Source: Tricholomella constricta (Eukaryota > Basidiomycota > Agaricomycetes > Agaricales > Lyophyllaceae). Taken from it: a stretch of DNA of 64,000 nt. Location of the stretch: positions 265,497 through 329,496 of the forward strand of contig JAACJP010000047.1 of NCBI GenBank assembly GCA_013368375.1, in the 5' to 3' direction. Position 1 is the stretch's first letter. Every line of letters begins with the position of its first letter. The translations under genes and the position numbers were made by a program. This document shows, piece after piece, positions 48,508 to 60,538 of the stretch. A model generated the notes under the pieces. It did not search any database, was not told where the DNA came from, and worked only from the letters and a program-made list of their open reading frames with translations.

Positions 48508-48963
48508 TCAGTTGTCGCGGGGTACATGAGATGCTCCTGCAACGGGGTCACAATCCTCCATGACGACATCAGCGTCGAGGCCGAATGGCGGCGTGGGAGC
48601 GCTGACGACGACGGGCGGCGTTGGGTCAACGTCCATCGCGTTTTCGTCCAGAACGGTGGTCGCGTCTGGCGGTTTCATAAGAACCAAAAGGAAAAAAATT
48701 GGAATAGGCGCACCAGGTGATGGCGGGGCCGCGACGGTAGCCGGCGTTGGCGCCTGAGGGCTGGAGTCGATGTCCATTGGGGTGATCGAGTTGTTGTCCG
48801 TGGCTGTAGGCATGGTAAGCAGTACCGGGCAGTAATCATGCATGTACTCACCATTGCCAGGTGAATTCTGCAACACAGGTGCTGGAGTGTCAAGTAGCAG
48901 CATTGTGAAGTCTATTCATCATCAGAACAGAGTTTCCAAGAGTAAGAGGGACTCACCAGTCAT
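48508..48963 (-). CDS. Small Pro/Ala-rich hypothetical protein
   Basis: Four exons joined by three phase-1 introns can be read: a 7-nt coding start (48957-48963, MT), then FTMLLLDTPAPVLQNSPGN, NNSITPMDIDSSPQAPTPAT and a last exon with MDVDPTPPVVVSAPTPP and VVMEDCDPVAG, ending at TGA 48508. The MDIDSSPQAP and MDVDPTPP stretches suggest an internal repeat. No domain is recognised; short acidic/proline motifs of this kind occur in nuclear regulators, which is only a hint. It may be part of a longer gene. Confidence 0.4.
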
Positions 48964-49803
48964 TGGGAATAGGTGGTGGGCAGAGGCAGGTAAGGTGGTG
49001 ATGAAAAAATGCAACGTTTGGTCCCGTTATGCTTCCTTTTACCAAAAGCCTCCCATCAACCAACGACATCACGCTACATCCATATGTGTACACTGCGTCC
49101 ACTGTCGTCCGTCCCCTCAATGCGACATCGCCGGCGTTCCACGCTCGCCATAGCGGCTTCTGGCGCGTTCTCGTCGCGTGCTGCAGCCGCGCGCGGTCGA
49201 GATGTAATCATTATCATTGAAGACCACCTAGGCCTTCAGGATATATACACATGCGCGAACACTCGATTATATATATTATACCCTTCATGATCAGATGTCC
49301 ACGACGCAAGCCGACGCATATCGCGCCATCTTTCTTCCTACCATCCTCATCGTAGACGCTCATCTCGGCGACATCTCCACCACCATCACCGCGCACGAGG
49401 CTCTCCTCCTCCGCGGCTACATCATCGACGCTATCCTCCTCTTGCGCAACACCTACTTTCGCCAAAACGTCGAAAATTCGTCCTTTTCGTCCATGTCGAT
49501 GGCCTCGTCGCCGTAAGCCTCAGTGGCGAACTTAGATAGCGGGACGACGGGAAGGGCGGGCGTCGTAAGGATGGGTGTGCGGGACGGCGAAGGTTTTTCT
49601 TTTTCTTTTGACATCCATTTATTTATGGACCTGCGGGCATTGCCCATATCGCCTCACACCGACACCCGTCCTTCCGAGCCTGCGCTCCATCGCTTCGCCG
49701 GCCCTAGGCCCCCGCCATCAGTACAGTCTCCATATTTCCGGCTGGGCGCGGCTCCACTCAGGTAAATCCTTGTACTGCGTTGCCCAGGCTGAATGAGAAA
49801 GGA
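48964..49803. other. Region with overlapping unsupported frames
   Basis: A minus-strand frame starting at 49647 (MGNARRSINKWMSKEKEK) would continue into a second frame (about 49450 to 49270) only with a one-base change. A plus-strand frame at 49295-49516 is equally open. Neither shows a family motif. Confidence 0.35.
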
Positions 49804-52703
49804 TCAAGATAAAAACGGTAAGCAGAAGCAAAGTGTCATATAAAATAAAGTGGTCGCGCACGCTTCGCCCGCCTCGGATATCTCCTCCGTGCATAATCCG
49901 ACATGGTTGAGATACAACAGGAAGTCCTGCACCATAACATTCATGGTCAGTCATTCACCTTCAGAAGCAGCACCCAGCATGAAGTTTACCCCGAACATCG
50001 AAACAGCACGCGGGAGCAATGGTTTATCATACTCGCCCGCCCGCGTAAGTGCCTCCACGCATCTGCCATCGAACGTTGACGCTTGTGGAAGAAGACAACA
50101 TAAAAAAATTCGACACACCAGAGTGTACACAGACAGATTGTCCCCTCCTCGCCGCTGACGCCGTCGTCAGACTTGCGCACATCATACCGGTACACAAGGT
50201 TCTGCATCCTCATTCATTTAAGCGCTCGAGGGGGGGAAAAAAAGAAAGAAAAAAGAAAGGAATCATCAAACGCACATTCGACGTGAGCCCACCACGCTCG
50301 GGCGTCTTCAAGATCTGCTTCAGCGTGCTTACGAACCTAGGGTCCGACTACACACATGCACACGCACGCGGGCTTCAGTTATTTCACCGCCGCAAAATAC
50401 GGGCGCACGCACCCCATGCATGAAGAACACAAGCGGCATGATCAGCACCGCCGAGTCGAGCACGTCCGTCTCCTCGTAGCCCTGCCCAAAGTGCCAGCCT
50501 TCCGCATTCCACGCCTTGTGCATAATCTCTTCGTACAGCTCGTCGCGCGCCTCGAGACAGGTCAGGCGGTTCGGGCACGGGAGCGAGCGCTTCTCCGCGA
50601 GGCGTAGGCCTGTACATATACTTAGTTCAGGAAATCTGCTGTGAAGATGGGTCAGTAGGGCAACGCCGCACCTCGATCAATGGCCACCCTGCCGCGTCAT
50701 CAGCATAGGCAGAACCAGGATGACGAGGTTGCGTACGAGGTTGCGTACCAGAGCATGATCTGATCCACGACGTCGATTTAGATGTATGCGCAAAAGGAAG
50801 AGACACATGCCTTGGAGTACTGCAGCCAGCGAATGAGAAGCCAGATGCAGAGAATAGCAGGCCACGCACCGTAAAATGTCTCTTTTTATTCCGCACTTCC
50901 CTGCGATAAACATGGACCCAATCTAAGATCGGACAGGACAGCGGGACCTCGGACGGCTTCACTGACCATATCGATCTGTGGTGTGACAATGGAAACAGAG
51001 GGAAAGACAATTAGCGCTCCACGCCACAGCTCGGGTTGTGGTGTGAAGGAGAAGGAGGTGGGGAGGGCGGCGACAAAGAGAACGAAATACGTACAAATCC
51101 GGCTCCTTGTAGTTCGCAACCACGACTGCATGATTATATTCAACGCGGAGGAGTGGTGATACAGTGGGAGACCTTACAGTCCACTCTGCACGAACGAGGA
51201 GGCGTCAGTGGACCATCCGCGGACGAGGGTAATACTTGTGACTCATAGTTCTCGCACGAGGACCCTAGTCGCGCCGGAATGATGGGGTCACTGTGAAAGT
51301 CTAAGGATCTTGAACTGCGTACGCACCAGTCATCGTATCCCTGTTTCGCAAACGTCAACAAGTCACAAAATACAAAACCACAAGACTCACGAGGGGTTTG
51401 TCAAACTTGGCGTAAGATTAGTTAACGGCGATCAGTAGATGAGCGAACGCCTGCACATCTTTTGTCCGAGGTAGATACAATCCATGCTAGCACAGATTTA
51501 GCTGGGAGAGTGCGGAAAAATACGTACACATACAGTTCGCCGTAAATATCCTATGGCCAAGGACATTGAATGATTAGGGATGGAGTTGACAGGACCTATC
51601 ACTCACCAGCTGTATATGATCCGCTGCGCCATTCCCGATACGCACAGGCTGCGAGCCCTTGTGCCCGTCGAGGTGCGTCAGCTTGGTCTCTTCGAGGTCC
51701 TTGCCGCCTGAATTCGTAATAAGTAAAGAGTGGCGAACGATAGAGAGAGCCTACACACCGTGAATGGTATACATGATCTGCAGACTTCCATCCGGGTTCT
51801 TGTTGCGCAGGCGTTCGAAGATAAACTCCATATACGCTGCGTCATGTTTCGTTAAGTGAGAATCTATGAAACCAAAGAAGGAAGCCGCACCGTTTGCCTC
51901 CTGTGTGAATCCAAGCCTGATGAGCGCGTATAACGTGAACGATGAATCACGAATCCATGACGCCCTGTACGGACATCAGTCTGTAGAACCAAGAAACTTG
52001 TATAAAGACAGGCATACCGATAGTCCCTGGAAGTCATCGTCATCAATAAACGTCATCAAGGAATAGAGTCTCTGATGACGCACCAGTTGCGCGTGCCGCC
52101 TATGAACTCAGGAAGCGAGAACGTTGGGCTAGCGACGACGGCACCAGTCGGCTCGAAAATGAGGAGCTTGAGTGCGAGGGCACTGCGATGGACAGCTTCC
52201 TTCCACGATCCGGTGTACGTCGACTGTCGGATCCACTCATATCAATATCTGTTCGTGATCTGCGATGGAATTCAACAACCAAAAAAATGATTATGATCAT
52301 GAAGCATCAGCATAGTTTAATAGCATGATCCCGGACGCACAGAAAGCAGGTTATGAAGCAGCTTCTTGGTCAACGGATCGTCCAGCGTCCGAGCCTTGAC
52401 TCCGAGCGGGCCAAACAACTTGCGCTCAAGCTCGCTCTTGCCTTCCTGCAGCTTGTGGTCCACAGCATGCGGGGTCTCCGGTGACGTGCGAAGTATAAAC
52501 GTAACAGCCTGCCCCTCGCTCAGCTGCAGCGAAGCATAGGCCGCAAGGCCCTTGTGACCCTTCGACGTGAGATCGAGTGTGCCGAGCTGGACGACAGGCG
52601 TGGACGCAGCTTCAGCAGTGCTCTCCGCGATGTAGCGCAGATCGAGGGTGAACCCGCTGCTACTTGTGAAAACGACCTTTTGCTGGGGATCGTGCGAGGG
52701 CGG
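49804..52703 (-). pseudogene. GH15-family glycoside hydrolase, 3' part, split by a retrotransposon
   Basis: Glucoamylase/trehalase-like (GH15) protein. From 52703 it reads HDPQQKVVFTSSSGFTLDLR, then [104 protein letters not shown] and MDCIYLGQK. It continues [70 protein letters not shown] and FLLYLNHVGLCTEEISEAGE. There are many short introns, including a 9-nt exon (52018-52026) and a GC-donor intron after YSK near 50800. The end differs from the usual family C-terminus, so the 3' end may be eroded. The N-terminal part lies beyond the inserted element. Confidence 0.85.
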
Positions 52704-52708
52704 GATGG
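52704..52708. repeat. Target-site duplication of element 2, left copy
   Basis: GATGG immediately before the 5' LTR, matching 63197-63201. Confidence 0.85.
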
Positions 52709-53067
52709 TGTCACGACCGCCCCTAACGACCACCCCTAAAACTCACATCCACTACGTTTTCCCACGCACGACCACTGTATATATATGGCACCACTTCTCG
52801 GTTGGACTCTTTACCTCGATATTACCAATTGTTACGACTAGTCTCTGTTCTCGTTCTTGTTCTCTCTCACTTTCTCGAATCTATTCTGCTTCACTCTCGT
52901 ATCGCTTAAGCTTCATTCGTTCGAACAAGCTCTTGCGAACGTCCTTGTCGACGCTCACGACCTCCGAACAACCCTTCGGAGCTCGTCTTCCTCGACAACG
53001 TCAGGCCTGTCCGCCTCGGTGGTCCCGGAATAACTCCGTAACCAGCGTGCTACATCAGGTCCTAACA
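52709..53067 (+). repeat. 5' LTR of element 2
   Basis: TGTCACGACC...GTCCTAACA, 359 bp. It contains a TATA box and the R-region start used for self-priming. Confidence 0.93.
52777..52824 (+). promoter_or_regulatory. LTR promoter: TATA box and predicted transcript start
   Basis: TATATATATG at 52777-52787 lies about 30-35 nt before ACCTCGATATTA (52813-52824). That 12-mer is complementary to the primer site, so it should be the transcript's 5' end if priming is Tf1-like. Confidence 0.65.
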
Positions 53068-53079
53068 TAATATCGAGGT
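53068..53079 (+). promoter_or_regulatory. Self-complementary primer-binding site of element 2
   Basis: TAATATCGAGGT directly abuts the 5' LTR and is the exact reverse complement of ACCTCGATATTA inside the LTR. No tRNA-like complement is seen. Confidence 0.7.
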
Positions 53080-53093
53080 CTCCCACCCACCGG

Positions 53094-55976
53094 ACATGTC
53101 CTCGACGATAGTGGAGCCCAACACCACAGTCCGCTATCAAAACTTCGAAGGTCCCTCTTTCACACAAAGAAGACCTTCACCACCACCTTCGAAACCTCCC
53201 CTGCCTCAACAGGACACATGATGCAAGGGACTTCGGAACCAACAGGTCCAGGCTGGAACACAACATTTTCCAACCAGGCCAACACGAGGGGGACTTTTCC
53301 TCAGCCAGTCAGGACCCTCGACGACCCCTACCCCGGACCCCCTCAAACGTATTCAACCCGTCCTACCAACTCGCCACCCCCAACTATCCCCCCTTACCAC
53401 CATCCGCAACGACCTCCGGACCTCCGCTTTCAAGTAACCAGACTCCCGGGTCGTACTACGAAAGGTTGAGGCACCCGGAGATGTTCCAGAGGAGGGATAG
53501 GGCTCGAGAGGAGGGACAGGGACAGTTCGCTCGTCAACAAAACCCCTTTCTACACGGTTCAGACCACGAAAGGATACTCTACGAACTCCGCATGACGCGA
53601 GAAGAGTTTTCACGACAAGCGCACGAGCTCCTAGTCGAAACCATGGGGATGGATCATCAACCCCGAACACCGGAACAATGGGCCAACCTCGTGTTGTCGA
53701 CCATGCAACTGCACGAAGCCCATCGATTACCCCCACAACTGACGGTGTTGCTACAAATGGGGGGAAACGAAAGAAGGTTACGCGCTCTGGCTGGAGAAAT
53801 CCAGACGTCCAACGAGGGAAGAAGATTCTCCGACCCCCAAAGCGCGGGACGTTCCTTCCACATGCCAATTCAGGAGCCCGTTCCCTCCAGAATCGAAACT
53901 AGATTCGAAGAACCTCCACGAGCGACAAGCACGGTCAATACGCAGACAGCTTCGGCTCTACTCAGGAGGATGAACCAAGGGAACGCTCCCCCCAGCCAAG
54001 AAGGGTTCGAACCCACCGTCACACCAGGGACAGACGCTCGAAGAGCTCCGACGTTCGGGTTCTGGGGAGCCCACAACTTACAAAGAATCCCCGAAGAGAA
54101 CCCCTGTCGAAGGACCGTTTTCCAGGCCAAATTCGGGTTTTCAGGCCCACAAAGGACCTCGCAAAAGAAGGAGTACCTCCGAGGGAACCTGAGAACATTC
54201 CCCTACCTCCGTCGGAACGGGGAATCCCAACGCCACTGTCGTACGCCCACAGCTACGAACTACGCGAAGAAAACTCGGAAAGAAGAGAGGGAGCACCCCC
54301 TAGGGCACGAGAAGACTGGCGCCAAACACCACCTCATCTGGCAAGTCAGAACAGGAGGTCACCGCAAGGCCCACGCCCAATCTCCCCAAGAGAACGACGT
54401 GGAATCGGAGCGGACCCCGGCCCCGGTCAAAACGTAAACATCCTCGACGGAAGGCAAGGGACCCAACAACAATTCCCCCAGTTCGAACAATACAGAACTG
54501 GCTACAACCCCGGACCAGCCCCACCCATACCCGGCGGACGACCGAACCCCCAGTACAACGGACCACCTCCACAGCCCCAACCACCTCCGGGATCTTCGGG
54601 ACCACCTACCCCGAGAGGAACTCAATGGGGAAACGGCCCCGGAGGACCAGGAGGGGGAGGAGGAGGTTATTGGGGAAACGGCCCCGGAGGAACAGGAGGT
54701 CCTGGAGGAGGGGGAGGTCACGGAGGATACGGACCACCACAAGGACCAGGAGGCCCGGGAGGCCCGGAGGTCCCGGAGGGGGAGGAGGAGGCCACGGAGG
54801 AGGAGGAGGAGGAGGCCCACCCGGAAATCCGGGAGGAGGCCAATTCGCAAACCCTCAACGACCCCCACCTCCACCGCAACAGCTCTTAGGCCCAAACCAA
54901 AACCTGACCCCGGAACAGTACCGACACCTCCTAAACCTGGAATCGAAAATCGACATCAGGAAACCGGACCCCTTCACTGGAAAAGAACCGAGGAGATGGA
55001 AAACCTTCGTCACGGAATGCCTAGTAACGTTTCAAGCCAAGGCGATCACCTACGAACAGGATCACCTGAAGGTGTCATTCGCGAGCTCCTACTTAAAGGA
55101 CGGAGCTATGGACTACTTTCGGCTGCAACTCACGTACAACCCCCAACACCCAATGTTCACGAATTGGGAAGGATTCGTACACGAATTAGGATCACGCTTC
55201 GGAATACCGAACTCGAGAGTGGAAGCCGAGAACAACATTTCGCGACTGAAAATGAAGGAATGGGAAAAGTTCACAGCATTCATCATCAAGTTCGAACAAG
55301 AAGCGTACGAAACAGGCTGGAACTGGGTAGCACTACAGTTCACACTCCGGAAAGCGCTCCCCCAGCGAATCCTTAACGTCCTGGCCATCGCACCAAGCCC
55401 CGAAACCTACGAAGGTTACCGAGATCTGGTCACTCAAATCGACGGAGGTACTGGGAACATCGCATAGAAAATCCAGAGTCCTACAAACCCCTCTGGGCGA
55501 ATAACGCGAACACCCCAACACCTCCGCACGACCTCCGATGGGACCTTCGGCCGGACCCGCAAGCCGCACGACGCCGCAAACGGCTCAAGGGAACAGGAAC
55601 GCACGCTTGAACGCCGAAAGTCATGATCAGGACCCGGACTCAGGTAAGGAAGGTAAGGCGCAAGACCAGAAATCGCATGGGACGACGAGAGGCCTACAAG
55701 CCAACAACTTCGGTTCAAGAAGTCAACACGCCCCTGGGTGAAGATCGACGAAGACGTAAAGCAACAACGAATTCGAGACAAGGCCTGCATCCTATGCGGT
55801 GACCTGGAACACTGGATGCGCGACTGCCCAACAGCAAACGCCATGGGCAGAGCCACCTACCTCATCGGCGACGACATCTTCGAATTCCATCACAAGACAG
55901 AAGAGGGAAACGCGGGGCGATTCAGGACTTGCCCGGGCTCTGAATCGCGAAGACCTAAAACCGGACCTTGACACTA
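53094..55976 (+). pseudogene. gag: Gag of element 2, frame-broken
   Basis: A start at ATG 53094 (MSSTIVEPNTTVRYQNFEG) sits 27 nt after the LTR. The sequence then changes frame several times (near 53215, 53465, 54130 and 54765). A Gly/Pro-rich linker (54600-54880) precedes the capsid core: RKPDPFTGKEPRRWKTFVTE, SYLKDGAMDYF, FGIPNSRVEAENNISRLKM and KALPQRILNVLA. A CCHC knuckle, CILCGDLEHWMRDC, lies at about 55785-55830. Each break is a one-base event; the protein-like sequence continues on both sides. Confidence 0.75.
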
Positions 55977-56084
55977 AACTACGCGCAACGGCATTATCGA
56001 CAACGGACACCCGCACAGTAACTCTCTCCTCCCATTCGTCACTGGCATTCTAATACACCTCACGCCAAACGGAGGAGGAGAAGA

Positions 56085-59000
56085 CCCGAAAACACGCTCA
56101 TCGACAGCGGAGCTACCGACAACTTCATGGACTCCGTCATGGCGACATCACGTGGGCTCCACCTTGAGGAGCTCAACCCCCAATAAACCTCTGCCTATTC
56201 GACGGAGAACTCTCCGCATCAGGCAAAATCACACACTATACCACCAACGACGTCAAATTCAGTGACGGCACCACTCAGAGGATAAGATTCCTCATAACGA
56301 AACTCCACGAGACAGCGACGATAGTACTGGGACTATCATGGCTGAAGGAGGTCAATCCCCATAAATTGGAAAGACCTCTGCATCACGCTACGACGGGGGT
56401 CAAACGGCAAAATCGAAGGATCACTACCGGACCTCCGAAGGAAAAAAGGAAGTCGCTCCAACAACAACAGGCACAGGAGCTCAACGCTTACCCTCGCGGT
56501 CGCTCGCTCCTTCACGATCGAAGTACAGTTGGAGGATCTGCAACGCGTCTACGGGCACTTATTGATAGTGGGCGGCGGGCAACTTCATAACAAAATCCTC
56601 GTGTACGAAGCCGGAACCTCTCGCCAACCCCATGACCCTACAACTGTTCGACGGAAACCCCAGCGGAGGCGGAGCCATTTCACACCATAGTCCCGAAACG
56701 ATCAAACTCGAGAACGGACTAGAGTATAAGGTCGACCTCCTCATAACACAGTTACATCCAGCCACACCATAGTGCTCGGATTACCTTGGTTACGGGAAGC
56801 AAATCCGGACATCGACTGGCGGGAAATGTCCATGACCATGGAACAAGGGCAGGACTAGCCGCGATATCGCTTTCCCAGAAGACGCAATGGGAACCGTGAC
56901 CCTTGAGGAGGAGGAAGACGTCGAAGCTCCGAAACCAGCCAACCCCCTTTCGGAAAAACAACCCCTCCTCAGGGACCTCCTGGACGACGACAACGATCAG
57001 AACGACACCTCCAGCGACAACATGAAGGAGGAAGACACCCGCCCAAACACCAACGAACCCCAAGAGGAAGTACCAACACCGACAACCGAGTCGCCAGAGG
57101 AGGTAACGGGACGGAAACGCACCCGAAAACCACCTCCACCGAACTACTTCCCTCCAAACGTTCCGAGGTCCAAATTCAAACCCCACCCCAAACGGAAACC
57201 GCAACGTCCCCAACGACAGAAACACAGGAAGAAGAGGAAACCAACCCGGAAACGGAGGTCGAAGACGAAACCGGAGAGGGAGAAGAGGATGTCGAAACAC
57301 AAAACATCCGCCTGATCGGAGCGGCGCCATTCGCGAACCTCATCAGGGACGGAGCCACAGCGTTCCAACTACACATCTCCCCCACCGAACAAGGAAGAAC
57401 ACCTCCATGCCAATAACACCTCCGACGACGAACCCAAGCAACCAAAGACAGAAAAGGAAATCTTTGAGGAAGTCGTACCTCCGGAGTACAGGGACTTCGA
57501 AGACGTATTCTCAGCGGGCGAAGCGAAAACCATCCCCCCACACCGACCTTACGATCACACAGTGGAACTCGACGAAAACACTACCCCTCCCTTCGGAAAG
57601 ATATACAACATGTCCGAACTGGAGTTGAAAGCATTGAAGGATTACATCGACGAGATGCTCGGTAAAGGGTTCATCCGACCTTCGAGTTCGTCAGCGGGAG
57701 CTCCGGTACTGTTCGCAAAGAAGAAGGACGGATCACTCCGGCTATGCGTGGACTATAGAGGATTAAATCGGATCACCAAGAAGAACCGTTACCCTCTACC
57801 TCTGATCGGAGACCTCATAGACCGACTTCAAAAAGCAAAGTATACTCGAAGATCGACCTCCGAGTGGGCTACAACAACGTCCGCATAGCTCCGGGACACG
57901 AATGGAAGACAGCCTTCCGCACTCGTTATGGACTTTTCGAATACCTGGTAATGCCCTTCGGCATGACAAACTCACCCGCGACTTCCAACACTTCATGAAC
58001 GACATCTTCCGACATGAACGACGTGTTCGTAGTGATCTATCTCGACGACATTCTGGTTTTCTCGGAGACCTTAGAGGAACATCACGGACACGTTCGGAAG
58101 GTCCTCGAGAGGCTCCGGAAACACAACCTTCATGCGAAACCGGAGAAATGCACGTTTCACACTACGGAGATCGAATACTAGGCGTCATCGTATCCCCCGG
58201 CGGAGTAAAGATGGATCCAGGAAAAGTCGACGCGATCCGGAAGTGGCCTAGACCGACGAAGGTCAAGGAACTCCAATCTTTCCTAGGCTTTGCAAACTTC
58301 TATCGGCGGTTTATCGACAATTACTCGGGCATAACGAAGAGGTTAAACAAACTCACGCAAAAGGACACAATCTGGAAATGGGATTCCGAATGCGAAGGAG
58401 TCTTCGAGCTATTGAAGAAAGCATTCTCCTCCGCACCCATCCTACGACACTTCGATCCTCAACTACCGGTGATACTAGAGTGCGATGCTTCCGACTTCGC
58501 CATAGCGGGGATCATCTCCCAATTTGACGAGACATCACAAGACTTACGTCCGTCGCCTTCTACGCGAGAACTATGATAGACGCGGAGCTCAACTACGACA
58601 TCTATGACAAGGAGCTCCTAGCAATCGTGGAAGCGTTTAAGCAATGGAGGGCCTACCTAGAGGGATCTCCCCACCGCATTCAAGTGTACTCCGACCACAA
58701 CAACCTACAGTACTTCTCCACGACCAAACAACTCAGTCGCAGACAAGCACGATGGTCGGAATGCCTGGCGAACTTCGACTTCCAAATAAACTACGACCCG
58801 GAAGACTGGAGCGAAGCCAGATGCCCTCACGCGAAGAGCGGACGTGTATCCAAGAAGGGTTTCGAACAGGATCATAATTCGTTCAACAACCGCATCATCA
58901 TACCCCCCGAACGATTGAACGCGGCCCTAATACTGAACGAGGAGCTCCTACTAAACAATGTCCGGAACGCACCCCGAGACGATTCTTCGAAACATGCACC

Positions 59001-60383
59001 CAAACCCGGAGAAGAGACCTCCGCGTTCTCCCTATCCGATGATCACAAACTACTCCTTCGCGACGGAAGAATCTACGTACCGGACCATTCCAGATTACGC
59101 CTCGACATCCTACAGCAACATCACGATCACAAACTGCGCGGACATCCAGGGATCAGAAAGACCACACAACTCATCATGAGGACTTATTTCTGGCCCGGAT
59201 TACGGAAGGAGGTCACTCGATACGTCCGAAGCTGTCATACCTGTAAAAGAGCGAAGGTCCCACGCCATAGCCCATACGGATTATTGAAACCACTCCAGAT
59301 TGGGCGAAGGGCGTGGGCCTCCATATCCATGGACCACATCGTAGAATTACCGGAATCGGATGGGTACGACGCCATACTGGTCGTAGTATGCCGCCTCACC
59401 AAGCAAGGCATCTTCATACCCTGTCACACAACGGACACAGCAAAGGAACTTGCTCAGCTATTCTTGGAACATGTCTTCTCCAAGCACGGACTGCCCGATG
59501 ACATCATCTCGACAGAGGCACCCTCTTCGTCTCCCGTTTCTGGAGCTCGCTATGTAAAGCCCTGGACATCAAATCGAACCTTTCGACCGCGTATCACCCG
59601 GAGACCGACGGCCAGACGGAACGAGTAAATCAGACACTGGAACAGTACCTCCGGATACGTGAACTACCTCCAGACCAACTGGCGAACACAGCTCCCACTG
59701 GCGGAATTCACGTATAACAATACGACCCATTCGACCACGGGAGTCTCTCCTTTCTTTGCGAACAAGGGTTATCACCCCCGCCTGACAATCTCTATAAAAG
59801 ACATACCGGCAAAGGAAGCCCAGGAGGTAGCCGTAGACCTCCGGACCCTCCAGGACTACCTCCGCCAAGAGATAGAGATCGCAAACGAAGCCTACAAACG
59901 ATTCGCGGACAAGAAACGGGACCCTACACCAGACTGGGCCGTAGGAACGGAGGTATGGCTCGACTGCCGGAACATCAAAACGAAACGCCCCTCCAAAAAG
60001 CTGGACCACCGGAGACTGGGCCCCTTCAAAATCCTACAGAAGATCTCCAGCCACGCGTATCGACTGGAACTACCTCCGACACTGAAGGGAATTCACAATG
60101 TGTTCCACGTCAAGTTACTCGAAAACACGAACACGAGAACTTCCCAGGACGATCAAAGCCACCTCCGCAGACAATCGAAATCGAGGGCGAGGAGCACTAC
60201 GAAGTAGAACGAATCCTAGACTCCCGAACACGAGGGAAACACGTGCTCTACTTGGTACGATGGGAAGGATATGGCCCTGAGGACGACACATGGGAACCAG
60301 CAGGAAACATAGAGGGAGCAAAAGACATGGCCCTCGAATTCCATCGTCTATTCCCAAGGAAACCACGAGACCCCACAATCTAG
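56085..60383 (+). pseudogene. pol: Pol of element 2, frame-broken: protease x2, RT, RNase H, integrase, chromodomain
   Basis: Two aspartic protease domains (56090-56400, 56550-56850), then an acidic Pro-rich linker. RT has [46 protein letters not shown] and VIYLDDILVFS. RNase H has LECDASDFAIAG and NYDIYDKELLAIVEA. Integrase has the H/H finger (HHDHKLRGHPG) with CHTCKRAK, ISMDHIVELPES, and after a break RGTLFVS and [18 protein letters not shown]. The chromodomain is VERILDSRTRGKHVLYLVRW, then EGYGPEDDTWEP, ending at 60383. Frame breaks lie near 57175, 57845, 57970, 58010, 58180, 58545, 58807, 59510, 59650 and 60120. Confidence 0.85.
56090..56850 (+). other. Tandem pair of retropepsin domains
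   Basis: Domain 1: TLIDSGATDNFMDSVMA, later LFDGELSASGKI, then TIVLGLSWLKEVNPH. Domain 2: ALIDSG (about 56556), later LFDGNPSGGGAI, LENGLEYKVDLLITQLHP, then TIVLGLPWLREANPDIDW. The same order and spacing of DSG and VLGL.WL motifs appears twice with clear sequence divergence. Confidence 0.75.
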
Positions 60384-60538
60384 AATCCGACGAAATTCAC
60401 GCACTTCACGAAATTTATGAAAAACCCCTTCAAGAAAACGATTTCTATCACCAAATGTATTTCGAACACCGGGACAACGACACTACAAGAAAAAGAAAAC
60501 ACCAAGGAAAAAAATTAACGAACTTCAGATGTAAATAT

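Noticed and set aside
52235..52260. Apparent TGA within the GH15 YW.YEW region
   Set aside because: Using the acceptor ending GATATGAG at 52236 removes the stop and keeps phase, so no nonsense mutation is needed.
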